A stretch of DNA of 64,000 nucleotides from Chara braunii. Lineage: Eukaryota; Streptophyta; Charophyceae; Charales; Characeae. This document shows positions 23,973 through 35,851 of the stretch, one piece after another. A model generated the notes under the pieces. It saw nothing but the letters and a program-made list of their open reading frames with translations. It had not been told where the DNA came from and searched no databases. The position numbers and the translations under genes were made by a program. Position 1 is the first letter of the stretch. Each line of letters starts with the position of its first letter. The stretch lies in the NCBI GenBank assembly GCA_003427395.1, contig BFEA01000186.1:76867-140866 (forward strand). The letters are read 5' to 3'.

Positions 23973-25301
23973 TCAGACCTCTTCTCTGACCACAAACTTC
24001 TTCAATCTCGTTCTTGACACCCAATCCTTTCATTCTGTCTCATCTAGCTCTTCAATTTGGTATGCGTCGAAATCTCCACATCGCACAATCCGATAGGGAC
24101 CTAACCACTTTTTGTCAAGTTTTCTGGACCACTGCTTCTCCAAGGACGAGTCATACAGGGGTACGATGTCTCCAACTGCCAAGGGTACCTTTCGTACTCG
24201 CGCCAACTGGTCCCAACGAGCCTTGTCCTCCATACGGCTCCTTTCCACTTGGTTGGACGCCTCTTGAATTCTCTCCTTTATCGCACCCACCTGCCGCGCT
24301 CGAATATCGAGCAACTCCTCAAAAGACAGGTTGACCCCCAAGTCCTCACGCCTCCAAGTCTTTAGGAAGCACTCGATTGGGAAGGTAGCATGTCTCTCAT
24401 ACCATAGCGTGGCTGGTGCGTACTTAGTGGTCCTTTTTACCGTAATATTCTCGACAAAGAATGCCGCCCTCAGATGTCTTGGTCACTGATTAGGCCTACC
24501 TTCAGTCCACTTAGCCAGCAGGTTTGTAATGGTGCTATGTTCTCTTTCAACTGGAGCGTTTGCCTGGGGGTGCGCGACCGTGGTATAATTGGTTACCACG
24601 CCGTACCTTGATAACAACTCTTGCACCTCCTGGCAGGTAAACTCCGACCCTCTATTCATTACGAACTCTCTGACAAAGGGATAACGTAGGTAGTATTCCT
24701 CGATGCAGCTTACCAAAACTGACCCAGTCTTCGTACATATGGTCCGTCCATCTTCAAAGTCAGAAAGGTTATCGCGTGCATCGAAGATGCAATTGTAGCC
24801 ACAATCCCCAAGTCGCATGAAAAGTAAGTCAAGATGTACTCCAACCCCCACTTCCCTTTCTAGCCTTGGATGCAGTGGCTCTCTTGGCCTCAGAGGAGAT
24901 CGCTCTTGACAGGGTACGCAGGAACGACATAACTTGCTAACCATCTCCATCATCTCATCCCGATAATATAGCTCGCTTATCTTAGCATATGTGGCACTAA
25001 CTCCTTGGTGTCCTCCCGCAATGCCATCATGAAGCACAACTATAACATCAATCTGGCGGTTCCAGCCACATACGACCCTCCTGGGATTTTCCACTTGCCT
25101 CTTTACAAAACGATGATCATCTCTTACTAAATAGCGATGCCTCATCTTTTGGGCGTTTTCGCTTGCATCCCTATCCCGCATTTCGCACGATAGGAGAAGT
25201 CTCAGTTCTGTAAATTCCATTATATTCCTCTGCATGGAATACCTCTTTGATCTCCCCTTCCTCAAACTCGTCATCTTGGCTCTCTGGCACCACGTCCTCA
25301 T
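23973..25301 (-). pseudogene. Central element integrase
   Basis: HHCC finger (VVLHDGIAGGHQGV ... CRSCVPCQER) near 24900-25050, then the catalytic core: VHLDLLFM with the first Asp near 24830, NAPVEREHSTITNL with the Glu near 24550. The second catalytic Asp is Asn (FVMNRGSEF, codon AAT at 24654-24656), whereas the homologous copy at 302-304 has Asp. A stop follows PNQ at about 24483. The C-terminal part continues at 24030-24341 (NLSFEELLDIRARQ, WSRKLDKKWLGPYRIV, YQIEELDETE), then a TGA and KDWVSRTRLKKFVVREEV before the pol stop at 23973-23975. The GPY/F-like WLGPYRI motif is present. No chromodomain follows. Confidence 0.85.
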
Positions 25302-26058
25302 TCTCAGTCGGATTCAACGAGCCTATCTGATCAAAGTTTCCTTGCAGAAGCGTATTGACGAGGAGATACATCCCTCTCATCAATTCCTCGTGTTTCTCTA
25401 CCTGATCTAGTCCTTCCTCTATTATTCTCACCTCCTCCATCAGACTATGCGTGCCTGCCAGTGCCAATTTCATCATCCATTGGACATCTTTGCTGCCCCA
25501 TGGATCTTCCTCTTCGAAAGGCTTGAGCACCAGCTCCGCCTTCTGTTCATACCCATTTGGCGCATGCCAGATAGGATGACCAACGCAGCTAGGCACTCGT
25601 GGGGACCATTCATTGATGTGAAGACGGATGTCCTCTTCCTGATCCAGGAATCCATCAACTGCAGGCATGTTCTCTACTGCCTCCCCCTCTTGCTTGTCCC
25701 AGTTGATACGGCTCAGTCCGTCCGCCCTATTCTCATTCCCGGGAATCCGTTCTAGCTCAAAATTAAACATCCAGATCATCCAGATGTACGTAAGTCATCT
25801 GGCAACAGTCGGATCCGATGGAACGTAATTCCTCAAGGAATAAGCTAGTGCAGTCGGGTCCACTCTCAATATGAACCTCCTACCAAAGATGTACTTTCGA
25901 AAAATTCGCAAGTAGTGAAGGACGACGAGAGTCTCGCTCTTGAACTGAGAGTAGTTTCTCTCACTCGTACAGAGAGTTCGGCTCTCAAATCGCAGCAGCG
26001 GCGAAATTCTTGACAAAGGTCCTCGAAAACCCACACGTGTCGAGGAAGCTTCTAACAT
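25171..26058 (-). pseudogene. Central element RNase H and linker
   Basis: RNase H segments: FESRTLCTSERNYSQFKSETLVVLHYLRIF (conserved Glu), FILRVDPTALAYSL (Asp), ERIPGNENRADGLSRINWD (last Asp). An acidic linker (DDEFEEGEIKEVFHAEEYNG) leads to the integrase finger. A stop at 25795 followed by a frame change breaks the domain just after PTVAR. The part corresponding to the end of the RT thumb and the first RNase H strand is shortened compared with 1640-1900, so a deletion of about 200 bp is likely near 25985. Confidence 0.8.
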
Positions 26059-26804
26059 CAGTTATCGAGTGGAATGGTCCTGGCCACTCAATAATCTTGT
26101 CCGTCTTCTTTACATCCGACCGATGACTTTTCTCACTACAGACGAATCCCAAGATAGTAGCTTCTCTCATCCAGTGTCTGGATTTTGCCACACTTTCAGT
26201 GAGGTTATGCTCTTCAAGCAGATTCAGGACTTTCTCAAGGTCCTGAATATGTCTCCAGACAAAGCGCCTCACTCCCGACAAGATTTCGTCATTCTCTTTC
26301 ACTGTTGGCCCCTTCACTGCCAAATCATCGATATATGGTTGTGTGATATGCGGGCTGACCGACTGCATGGCCCGAATCATAGCACGCTGAACCATTGCTA
26401 CCATGTTGGTCCATCCTTGTGGAGCCACATTCATATGGATTAGCCCTCGAGGCGTATGCATTGTCGTCACTAGTCTGTCTGGCGAAGAGACCAGAAATTG
26501 GTTTATCTGGAGTAAAGGTCTATGAGTGAGATTATAGGTCATCCAACACATGATTCTGACAGCGCATCCGCAGTAAAGGTCTATGAGTGAGATTATAGGC
26601 CTTCCAACACATGATTCTGACAGTGGAGTAATCTACCACCTTCTTCTCTTCGTCAGGATTAGGATACCGCGCCCCTCTCAAGTTCCATGGTTCGTGCGAC
26701 ACGGTATGGATGCGGATCATAGGAATCTTGTCCACATCCAACCTGTCGCGCTCCTCATCGCTAAACGCATAGGCGCGATGCCTCTTCTTTATTAGTTCTA
26801 TCAT
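25985..26804 (-). pseudogene. Central element reverse transcriptase, internally deleted
   Basis: Two frames. The upstream one (26532-26804) has the pre-RT segment (AYAFSDEERDRLDVDKIPMI, RGARYPNPDEEKKVVDY). The downstream one (25985-26551) has the palm with HTPRGLIHMNVAPQGWTN and the catalytic QPYIDDLAV box, followed by thumb and connection (ESVAKSRHWMREATILGFVC, KTDKIIEWPGPF, VRSFLDTCGF). The fingers and first palm strand, including the first catalytic Asp, are missing. At the deletion point there is a direct tandem duplication (26511-26562 and 26572-26623). It cannot be active. Confidence 0.85.
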
Positions 26805-27214
26805 TAATGTTCTTTCCTAAGGCAGTAGGAAGTCAGACTCTCCTATTATCAACTTCCCTCCATTCCCTTCGTTGGTCCGGCATAGTCATGCTGAGGCATT
26901 CTCCTTCATTTGCCGTATCAAACCTCGCTCCCGTTTGTAGTACACCTCCCCATCTTCGGTAACGAGGACGGGAACTGGGCGGCACTTTTTGTCTATCGTC
27001 TTGTACTGCCTTTGGGAACCTTGGTTGGGCCGTCCCTTAAAAAAAATGGCTTACAACTTGTGCTTGCATTGGTGTCGGTTCCTCCTCCCACCTGGAAGCC
27101 GATATACCAACTCCAACTCCCCAGCCTGGGGGCATTCCAGGACCTGTTCCCTCAGTGCCTGGATGATGTCTGGATCCGCCATCTCGTGTATGACCACTAT
27201 ATTCATGGCCTTAT
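26805..27214 (-). pseudogene. Decayed linker between protease and RT
   Basis: Reverse-strand translation gives pieces that fit the linker of this polyprotein (VVIHEMADPDIIQALREQVL, PVLVTEDGEVYYKRERG), separated by stops and frame changes. It joins the protease frame, which stops at 27215, to the RT frame starting at 26804. Confidence 0.55.
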
Positions 27215-27727
27215 TCACGTTCGACAAACTGAGGGAAATGCCTCGACTCTTTCTTCTTCCTCTGGTTCCATAAGGAGCCTCCGACGCTCGTCTTCTGGCT
27301 CCTCGATTGTGAACGAGTCAGGATTGGGCCGGTTCCTTATACTTTGCGGCCCTGTATTCCTATAGGTGATTACTTCGTAGTTTCCGCAGATAGGATCACA
27401 CATGATTAGGATCAGAGTTTCATCGTGCTTGTTAAACATCAATGTCTTTGTCCTGCATAAGAAAGATTTTCCCAGAAGGATTTCGTGGTCCACGTCAGGC
27501 ATTACGAAGAAGCAAGCTTTGGCTTTTACTCTTCCAACCCCGATAAGTACATTCGAAGTTGTCCCGCAAAACACTGCCTTGCAGCTAGCTCCATGTAGGA
27601 TGCCGCAATCAGAACGGTTTATCTCTAGTCCAAATCTAAGCTCGTCAGCTTCGCGGATAATGTTCATCTCTACTCCCGTATCCACCATTGCTGCGCACTT
27701 GGAGCCCTTTACCACCAAATCCACCAT
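27215..27727 (-). pseudogene. Central element retropepsin-like aspartic protease
   Basis: 170-codon frame with an aspartic protease core: strand VDLVVKGSKCAAMVDTGVEMNII with the active-site DTG, and the second conserved segment EILLGKSFL about 75 residues later. A C-terminal acidic tail follows. Preceded by CxxC-like residues (KCVACG) in the same frame upstream of a stop. The catalytic motif and length are normal, so the domain itself could still fold. It lies between the gag-derived spacer and RT as expected. The Met used for the frame is not a natural start, since the enzyme is released from a polyprotein. Confidence 0.85.
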
Positions 27728-27745
27728 ACCACAGGCTACACACTT

Positions 27746-28654
27746 TCAGTCCATCTTTGTCCCTATCTCTGCCCATTCCGCCTCTTTGGGCTGAATCATA
27801 CTCTGATGGACGCTGGGCACCAGGCGCCGAGACAATCTTCCCTTCAGTCCGTCACGGAGCTTAGGGGCTGATGCCAAAATTTCCTTCAGGGTCATAAGGT
27901 CGTTGTGACCCTCCAACAACCTATCGATTACCCTTTCCACGTCGAACCCTTCTTCCAGCTGGACCGCATACTTCTTCTTTTTGGGCGGCACATCGTGCAG
28001 GATTGGTTCGGCTTCCTCTCTGGCTTCTCTCTTTCTGGCCCTTTGCTCCGCCCTCTTGTCTTCCCCTTGGCGCAATCTTTCGTCCTCTTCTTCCTCCTCG
28101 TCATCATCCTTTACCTCCACGGCTTCTTTCCTCTTCTCTGGCTCAGGCTCTTTTCGAGGAGGCTCTTGGCTTGCACTAGCCTTAGCATGGCCTCTGGTAC
28201 GAGCAGCCTGCGCCAGCCTCCCTTGCGTCGTAGGGGGTCTAGTCATCATCGCCGACCGCGGGCCTGATCCCACGGTGGTTACCCCGGGTCGCCCTGGCAT
28301 CGACTCTGGGCCGGATTCGTAGAGGAAGACCTTAGGCATGTTAGCCCTCCATTCCTTCACTTCTTCGCAAAGGTCCACCAACTTATGTTGGCATCTCCCC
28401 ACCTTTCCCAACAGGTCTTCCATCTTTCCCAGCAGGACTCATGCGGGCTCTACTTTCTCCTCCTCATTCTCCTCCTCTGACTCAACGACTATGGGCTCTT
28501 CCTTTATATCTCCTGCACGTAGCCTCTGGGTCACCTCGTCATCACTTCCCACTTCTTCCACCCTAATCGGTGGATTCTCTTTCTCCTGCCATAATTTGAA
28601 TGTGGCAGGCGGCGCTTTCCGTGCAGCTACCCTTCTTTGGGCTTCCGCCCTCAC
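27746..28654 (-). pseudogene. Gag-pol spacer, charged
   Basis: Two consecutive frames (28439-28654 and 27746-28423) separated by a stop. Residues are dominated by Glu, Lys and Arg, with a helix (LLGKVGRCQHKLVDLCEEVKEW), a Gly/Pro stretch, a long acidic run (DDDEEEEEDERLRQG) and a conserved-looking segment (GFDVERVIDRLLEGHNDLMTLKEILASAPKLR). This lies between the nucleocapsid knuckle and the protease. The segment with DLMTLKEIL may be structured. No enzymatic motif is seen. Confidence 0.6.
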
Positions 28655-28763
28655 TTCACCAGGGACCTTCCTGTTAATATATTCCCCGAACTGATCATAT
28701 ATGTCAGATCAGTCTCACTCTCTCATCTTCCCGCCTTGTATTGCAGAACCGTATGGTATGACC

Positions 28764-30087
28764 TTACTTGTCGCAGTTTTGGCATATGGCGGTTCTCCAA
28801 TCAAAACGGGTTCTCCCGCTTCCCTGGCTCCCTTGACTCCCTTGATTTCCCTGGCGTTGGTAACCTTGGTTGTCCCACTGACCTCCTCGGCCACCGCCAT
28901 TTCTGCCACGTCCTCTTCCACCGCCTCTCCCTCCATTCCCCTGATTTGCCTGGCCTTGATTACCTCCACCTGCCACACTACCTTGTGAGCTAGGTGCGGG
29001 CGATGGAGGTGGCGGCATGGGTTGGGCCTGAGCGGCGGGGTAGCTTGGAGGCGACATACTTGCTTGGGGCCCAACGTATGGTAACATCTGCCCGGGCGGA
29101 GCCGGACTTCCCGATGGTATAAAAGTATTGTACATAGGCCATGGCCACTTGCGAGGGTCCCGCACTACTTGACGGGGCCGACACGCTTGGCGGTGTGACT
29201 ACCACTGTTTGGGGCATCTTCCCTTTTCCTGAACCTTGCCCCCCCTGGGCTAAGTTGCGTTGCTTGCGTAGCGCCTTCGAGAGGTGTTGAGGCACAGGCT
29301 CTTCTTCTTCCCACTCCTCACGAACGGCTTCCTCCACCACTTGATCCTTTCCTCTTCCTTGGACCGCCGTCACTACCTTTTTGTATATTACCACATCTTT
29401 TTCATAACCCAGTTCTGCCAGTACGTCAGTGACAATCCGTCTTACTCGTAGGGTCTCAGACGCTGTGGCATCCCTTTCCTTTTTCTTACGTCTTTGAAGG
29501 CGCATCTGGTATTGTTCCACCTCGTCCAGACTTCCTTCTGCCACGCCTTTGTCAATAGTGGCCCATGTGAGTTTCTCGCTTCCTCCTCCATAGCTTGTCA
29601 GTTCTGCAGCTTCCGCAGCGGTGAGCAGCTCCAAAAAAATAGCGCATTGGGCTTCCTCTGAGATGCCATAAACTTTTCTCGCCTTTTTCTTAAATTTTTG
29701 CACGAACGCCCCCACCGTGGTGAAGTTGTCTTTGTTCATGGCCTCTAAATCCGTCGTGGTTAACAGTCCATCGCCCAGCCTATACTTTCTCTTCATTCCA
29801 TCCTTGAATCTGGCCCAGCTCCCGTTGGCCGCCCTTATAACTTTTTTCACCTCTTGATGGTGGATATGAAGCACATACTTCAGGATGCGTTGAAATTTCA
29901 CCTCGTCCGGTAACCCCATCAAGGCTTGCGCCACCAGGTCCAGCCAATCAGAAACTCGTTCCCCATTGAAGTGGAAAGTATTGATTTTGGGGACATTACT
30001 CGACGTCCTTTCCCGCTTATCCACTGCCTCAATGAGGTCCTCGAGCGTCAGGACCTTCCCCTCGCCATCTGCTATAGGCCCTGGCAT
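28764..30087 (-). pseudogene. Central element gag (matrix/capsid and broken zinc knuckle)
   Basis: The ATG at 30085-30087 lies about 380 bp from the PBS, as expected for gag. The frame (MPGPIADGEGKVLTLEDLIE) contains a Ty3-type capsid with FHFNGERVSDWLDLVAQALMG, WARFKDGMKRKYRLGDG and TVGAFVQKFKKKARKVYGI. A frameshift near 29140-29160 moves the reading into the 28764-29165 frame: a Pro/Gln segment, then a Gly/Arg-rich RGG tract (GGRGGGRGRGRNGGGRGG). The CCHC knuckle follows (CQNCDK-stop-GHTIRFC). A TAA at 28764-28766 sits inside the knuckle where one residue is expected. Both defects inactivate the downstream polyprotein unless bypassed. Confidence 0.85.
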
Positions 30088-30467
30088 TTTTGCGGGCTGT
30101 CTTTACTCGCCTTTCCCTGTTTTAAGAAAACCCCATCACCTCATTCAACAGTTCGATCCTATCACATTTCACATCAGACCTCTACTATACTAACTCATGG
30201 CCTGGACCTAACAGGTCCTACCCTTTTTCCATTCCAATATAACTTATTTTAATAAGCCTTATTTCTCCCTGTAGTGTCTCCTTCATAACTTTCTAGCCCA
30301 AGCAATTAATCAGACCAGAGATAGAGTTTATTATATTAATAACTGTTATTTTATCATAAATAGCTCGGCAAGACATTATGTATTTCGTCTTTCCACATAT
30401 GCCTATTTTCTCTCTTAATCTTATGCCCAGATGTCGTTCCACCAGGGACAACGGTAGGCTTCCGTTA
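30088..30467 (-). other. 5' leader of the central element
   Basis: Noncoding sequence between the PBS and the gag ATG. AT-rich, with no ORF or repeat that I recognise. Confidence 0.6.
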
Positions 30468-30485
30468 TCCCCGGCAACAGCGCCA
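30468..30485 (-). promoter_or_regulatory. Primer binding site (tRNA-Asp type)
   Basis: Reverse-strand TGGCGCTGTTGCCGGGGA, two nucleotides after the ...CTCGACA end of LTR C. It matches, with one difference (GCT for GCC), the TGGCGCCGTTGCCGGGGA site that plant Tat/Athila-type Ty3 elements use, complementary to the 3' end of tRNA-Asp (recalled). This fixes LTR C as the 5' LTR and the element's orientation as reverse. Confidence 0.85.
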
Positions 30486-31945
30486 CCTGTCGAGCGCATC
30501 GATCCGGCACCGCACGAGACAGCGCGGGACCCTCCCGGTCGCATCATGCAGGAGTTGGTCTAAACCTTAGTCGCGAATGTACATGGAGCTTCCGAAAGCC
30601 ACTCCAGCCGAGTGCGCCAGCCATACCTCTTGCGAGCCCCTTTGACAAGATAGTGCCTACGCGAGGCACGACTTACCTCCACCTTACGGGAGTTGTCACC
30701 TCCCTTCGGTGGGCGTATCCCCGCCGAGCTACCAGTCCACAGTACGAAAGTTGATCGGTTGCAATCGTAGAGGTGGACCAGTCGAGGGTGTTTTTTGGCC
30801 AAAATTTGGGCAGCACTAGACTTCTCATGTTTTTTCTAAGTCAGATATGAACTCAGGAAACAAGACATGAGTTCAACTAAGACAAAATTTAACTAACTCT
30901 TTAGATTTGTAGAAATTTCGGCAGCACTTCCCGTAGAAAAGGTATTATTCCAAAATTTATACAAAGTTGAATTCAGAATCTAAAATGACTTTGATTTTTC
31001 AAGGTCTAATTTTGTCTAACTCCTTGAATTAACAAAAATTTGGGCAGCACTCCCTTTAGAAAGGGAGGTGTTCCAGATTTTTAGTGAGCCAAAGAGTCAG
31101 AAAAGTTAAAAAAAAAATATATATATATATATAACTAACTCCTTGGTTATGTAGAAATTTCGGCAGTGCTTCCCGAAGAGAAAGTGGCTTACCAAGATTT
31201 ATAAAAGACCAAGTAAAAATAAAAGATCCCAGAAAATGCAGAAATTGACCTAAGTAAAAAGAGTTAGCTCAGAAAATGCAGGAATTTGAAACTAACTCCT
31301 ACGGCTCTAGCACGTGGCGAGCATCTAAAGCAACTACCTGTCAAACTAAAACTCAGACCAAGTAGTAAGCTCACTCAGTCACATGCAAGACCAAACCACA
31401 AAGGTAAGCACTCTCACCATCCCCAAGTCAACCTCTATAAACATAATTCGTAATCTTTCAATGATTTATCCCTTTATTCCCAGCTTACATAAGGCATAAA
31501 GCTAGGCCACCCAAACTTATGGGAAACTACGTATCTCAGCCAGAATATACACAAACACTGGGCACAACAAACCTGCCTAGCTCGGCCAGAATATACACAA
31601 ACACTGGGCACAAAGACTTTTATCTTCTTTGAGCACATGACAAGGCCACCCTAGTCACTCTTAACTGTTTAAGTATCCAAATTATATATAATTGTCTTCG
31701 CTTAGTCTTATAAGGTAGCATATGATCGGACCGATCAACTTAGATCGAGGTCCAACCTGCCTCTTCTTACCACATGTTTATTCTTAAGTAATACTCTCTT
31801 CAGTTATGATAAGCTATAGTCAGACCATCCAAACTTATGGAAAAATGTCTGACTAGCCTGTTCATAAGTGATATAATATAAAATATAAGCAATTTCAACC
31901 TTCAGGTTCTAGTTTGTGCATGGCTTCAGACCATACCTCCAACTT

Positions 31946-32345
31946 GAAAGCCGGTTAACCGAGCGCTCATTTTTCACCTCAATTTATAAGAAAATCATAA
32001 GGTCATTTCAAACAAACCCCACACCAGTGTATAGAGTGCACTTCTTACTAACATACTATTAAAAAAAAAAAAAAAAAAAAAAAATCACCTCAAAAGTGCA
32101 TTTTCAGGCAATTTCGCCAAAAAATATTTCATCGAAATTTCAGGATTTTCAGGATGATCAACAACACAAATCCTACTAACCCTAATGACACCAAATTTGA
32201 GACACAGCAAGTTTGTCAAAAAACAAAAATAGGCAGGAACAAATTTCCAAAAAAACACAAAATTTGACCCCGAAACCCTAATTTCAGGATCAGTCATGGT
32301 TACTAAGGGCCGAAAAGTAGGGGTCCCCGTTAACCTCTTGTGCAA
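31946..32345. mobile_element. 0.4-kb insertion in LTR C with short inverted ends
   Basis: LTR B reads straight from ACCTCC into CAAACTTATGGG (15316-15333). LTR C has about 400 extra bases there. The insert has GGTTAAC-containing ends in inverted orientation (GCCGGTTAACCG left, CCCGTTAACCTC right) and AACTT on both sides as a possible partial target duplication. It contains an A23-24 run at 32061-32084 and no ORF. It splits the conserved loop of one LTR hairpin. Class unknown. Confidence 0.6.
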
Positions 32346-35300
32346 AACTTATGGGAACCTGTCCGATCTGTTGTCAAAATCCTCCCTCACAATGAGACAA
32401 AGAGGGTCAGAGTCATCCAAACTTATGAAAAAATGTTCATCCCTCTTTCAGAAACTAAATAAACATTTAGAAAACCGCAAAGAAAGAGGGCGACCAAGCC
32501 ATCAAAACATATGGAAAAATGCTTGATCCCTGAAAACACAATCACAGTCAGCCCTCACAAGTCAAAGCAACCAGACCACCCAAACTTAGGGGAACCTCTC
32601 TGGTTCTTCAGATAATCCAAAAACAAACATAGCACTGGGCCCTCCAAACTTATGGAGATTCTCTCAGCCTTCCTCCCAGATGCAATCCCACAATCTACTT
32701 TCATTCAAACAACAAAAACTGAAACTGACTTTACACAATCATTTCTTTATTTTGTCTTGATTGTCTCCTGAAACTCAAGCTGAAGATCAGAGTAGGGATG
32801 CACATAGTATATTTAGTCAAACATAACAAGGAATACAGGTAAAAGTTATAGGTGAGTTTATAGAAGGAAAGCAAATGGTTATCTCTCAGTTCCCTTCCCC
32901 CAGAACTCCTCCAGAGTTCCAGCAGAGCTCCCGCAATCGGTGGGCTGACTCCCCACAGAGTCTTGCTGTGGTCCTACGGGTTGCAATCCCGCCTGCCGCC
33001 CTCCTCTCAGAATCGGATTAGACTTCGACTTAGAAAGGCAGAATGAGGGGTCTGAGACTGTCGAGATACAAGAGGGGGACAACTCAACTCTCAGGAGAGG
33101 GTCTTGTTATCTTCCATCGCCTGATGGCCCCGCAATGGTGGCTTAGTGCAGCAGCAAGCCAGTCAACTGAAGTCAGACACCAGTCGTCGACTCCCCGATG
33201 ACTCCCCCGCCTTCCAACAACGACTTCAAATAACTAAGCTCCTCCCGCATCTCAGCAAGGGCCCTTCCTCAAAGACCTCAGCCCTTCGTTCTTCGGTTGA
33301 GAGGCTGCATTTCCCGTAGCTCGTAGGTTGCAACTCCGGCCAGTGACATGAGCAGCGCATCAGTCAAACAATAAGCTTGCAATTGTGTCGTTGGTCTGTT
33401 ACCAACCCCTCGCAACAGGGTGATTAACACACCATCCAACAGTGTAAATCCACGACAAACTGGTGGATCTACAAGAAACCAACAACTGCAGCTTTGAAAG
33501 AAAACTGCAATACTCGAACTTTGAGCAACAGTCACTCGATGGTTCTGCCTGTATAGGCATAATCTGCCAATCAGATGCTATCACTCGGACCAATCAAGCA
33601 AGCCTTCAGCCCAGCGGCTAGCCCTTCTTTACTTCCATCTGAACGAGCACAATCGGCAACGAAACAACCGAAAGGCGGCGTGAAGATATGCTCCAGTTTC
33701 GACTGTCGAGCAAAACCGAATGAGTTCCTTCGCTGGAGTACGAAAACGTCCCCTTGCCAGATCAGTACTTAGCCCGCAGCCAGACTCCCGCCACCTGCAA
33801 TAGTCGGGTGGGTAGCATCAGGCGAGGTCCCTCACTTTCAATCGCTCTGATTGCAGACCAGTTATTAAAGAGCAAATTCCTAATCTCACGCTGGCTCCTC
33901 TCCCCCTCTCCAATCAATAGAACAACTAATATCCGAATAAATCTACCGCTGATAGCTGGCTAACTAGATCAAAATCTCCCTAACTCCTTTCCTTCTTCCC
34001 CCAATCTCATTCACCTTCTTCGCTACTTCGTAGGTAAACATCCCGACTGCAATCCCAAGAAGGTAAGTCCCCTTTTTTCCACTTACACCTTCTTCATTCC
34101 CTATCGATTGGTCATACAAGATCTGAGTGAACTTCTCGCATGCGATCGGAACTACGCTTCACTCTTCCAAACACGCGCGCTGAGGAGCGAAAAAGGGTCC
34201 TTTTCCATCTATAGGATGGACAAGCACGCCGACCAACAAGTAACTCTCCCTCACGTGGCTAGCTCCTCCTTGCTACCTTTGTCGGTAGGGTGAGCACAAC
34301 CGAATGAACCTTCCCCTAAAACGCGAGAGGATACATTTGGCCCGCTGCAGTAGATACGCGCTTCCTTCCCCACGCGCAACTCCAGCACTTAGTATCGTTT
34401 AGTCTACTATCCCAATTCAGTTTCTACCGTGGTCAGCTATCTCGCAGTGCCTGGAAACCCCCTCTCAGCTTCCTACCTTGCTCGATCCCTCATAGGAGCG
34501 AGCAGGATACCTGATTTCAGCTCCCGTTTCCTCGTTCTTCTTGATTCCGCCGCGCACTACTCTTCCCATTTACCTATCTCCCTACTAATCCATCATTAAT
34601 CCTAACACCTCCACTAGCTTCTCCCAATCTAGAAACCTCAGTTCAGAGCTCCTCCGTGCCTAAATCCGATGGCAAGTGTGCGAGCATCGGTTCTCCTCTC
34701 AGCCATATCCGCGCTCTCGATAACTTCCGACACTCCTTCCTCTATCTACCTAACTAACTATTAACTTTCGGACTAAACTGACCTCGGAAATGGGGACGCC
34801 GCACCCCAAAACCCTGGGGATGAGTCCTCGTTCACTTGCTCTCGTCAAAGGAAGGACGAGATAAGCGATTTCTCGATTCCTCCTTGCTCACTCCCTCCGT
34901 CGCCGCTCTCGTTTGTATCCGACGTGAAAACGCGCCCAAATCCCTTTATCTTTCCCATTCCCGACTCTTGTGTCCTCTCTACCCTCATTCCGACTTCCTT
35001 CAGCCAAGTCCTTTTGCTCCCTCTGCTACGCAGCTCTAGTCAGCAGCGACCTTCGTCACGCCCGGCTCATCAGAATAGTGACGACTGATAGCACATTCAG
35101 ACGACTTCAATTCTCTCGGGGGCGGCTTCGAAGGGAATGTGCCGATGAGTTTGTTCGATTAGCCTGCCGCCTCGTATACCCAGGCCTGACGACGAATTCG
35201 TACGGTAGCGCCCCCGCTGCCCAACCCAGTGGCCACCGGCTGGTCTCCTGGCCGACCGGATAAACTCGGTCCTGCTAATGCCAACAAACCTCCGGCCGGT

Positions 35301-35392
35301 ATCGCCCACCTACTGTAGCAGGTATCCCGCCTACTGGCTGGTGCGGCTCCCTCATGTTCCCTCGTCAGAGGCTTGAGCACATGCGTGGCTGC

Positions 35393-35851
35393 CACATGGT
35401 CCCCCGCGAATACAATATGCCCCCACACGACCCCTAACCGAAGGTTATCAAGAATACCGACCTCTTTTGTTCCAAGTACATTCACCACGCAAGCCCCGAC
35501 CGCGCCCTGTTCTCAACAGTGGCGTGATAGGGGACTTTCGCCAACATCATGAACACGCAGACCCGTCCAACGAGTCGCGCTCTCAAGATCCTCGATTGCC
35601 GTGGCGGCCGCTGAACCCGGCCACATGGTCCCCCGCGAATACAATATGCCCCCACACGACCCCTAACCGAAGGTTATCAAGAATACCGACCTCTTTTGTC
35701 CCAAGTACATTCACCACGCAAGCCCCGACCACGCCCTGTTCTCAACAGTGGCGTGATAGGGGACTTTCGCCAACATCATGAACACGCAGACCCGTCCAAC
35801 GAGTCGCGCTCTCAAGGTCCTCGATTGCCGTGGCGGACGCTAAACCCGGCG
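35393..35851. repeat. Tandem duplication of ~229 bp, private to LTR C
   Basis: The block starting CCACATGGTCCCCCGCGAAT occurs at 35393 and again at 35622, nearly identical. LTR B has one copy (about 18415-18640). Confidence 0.85.
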
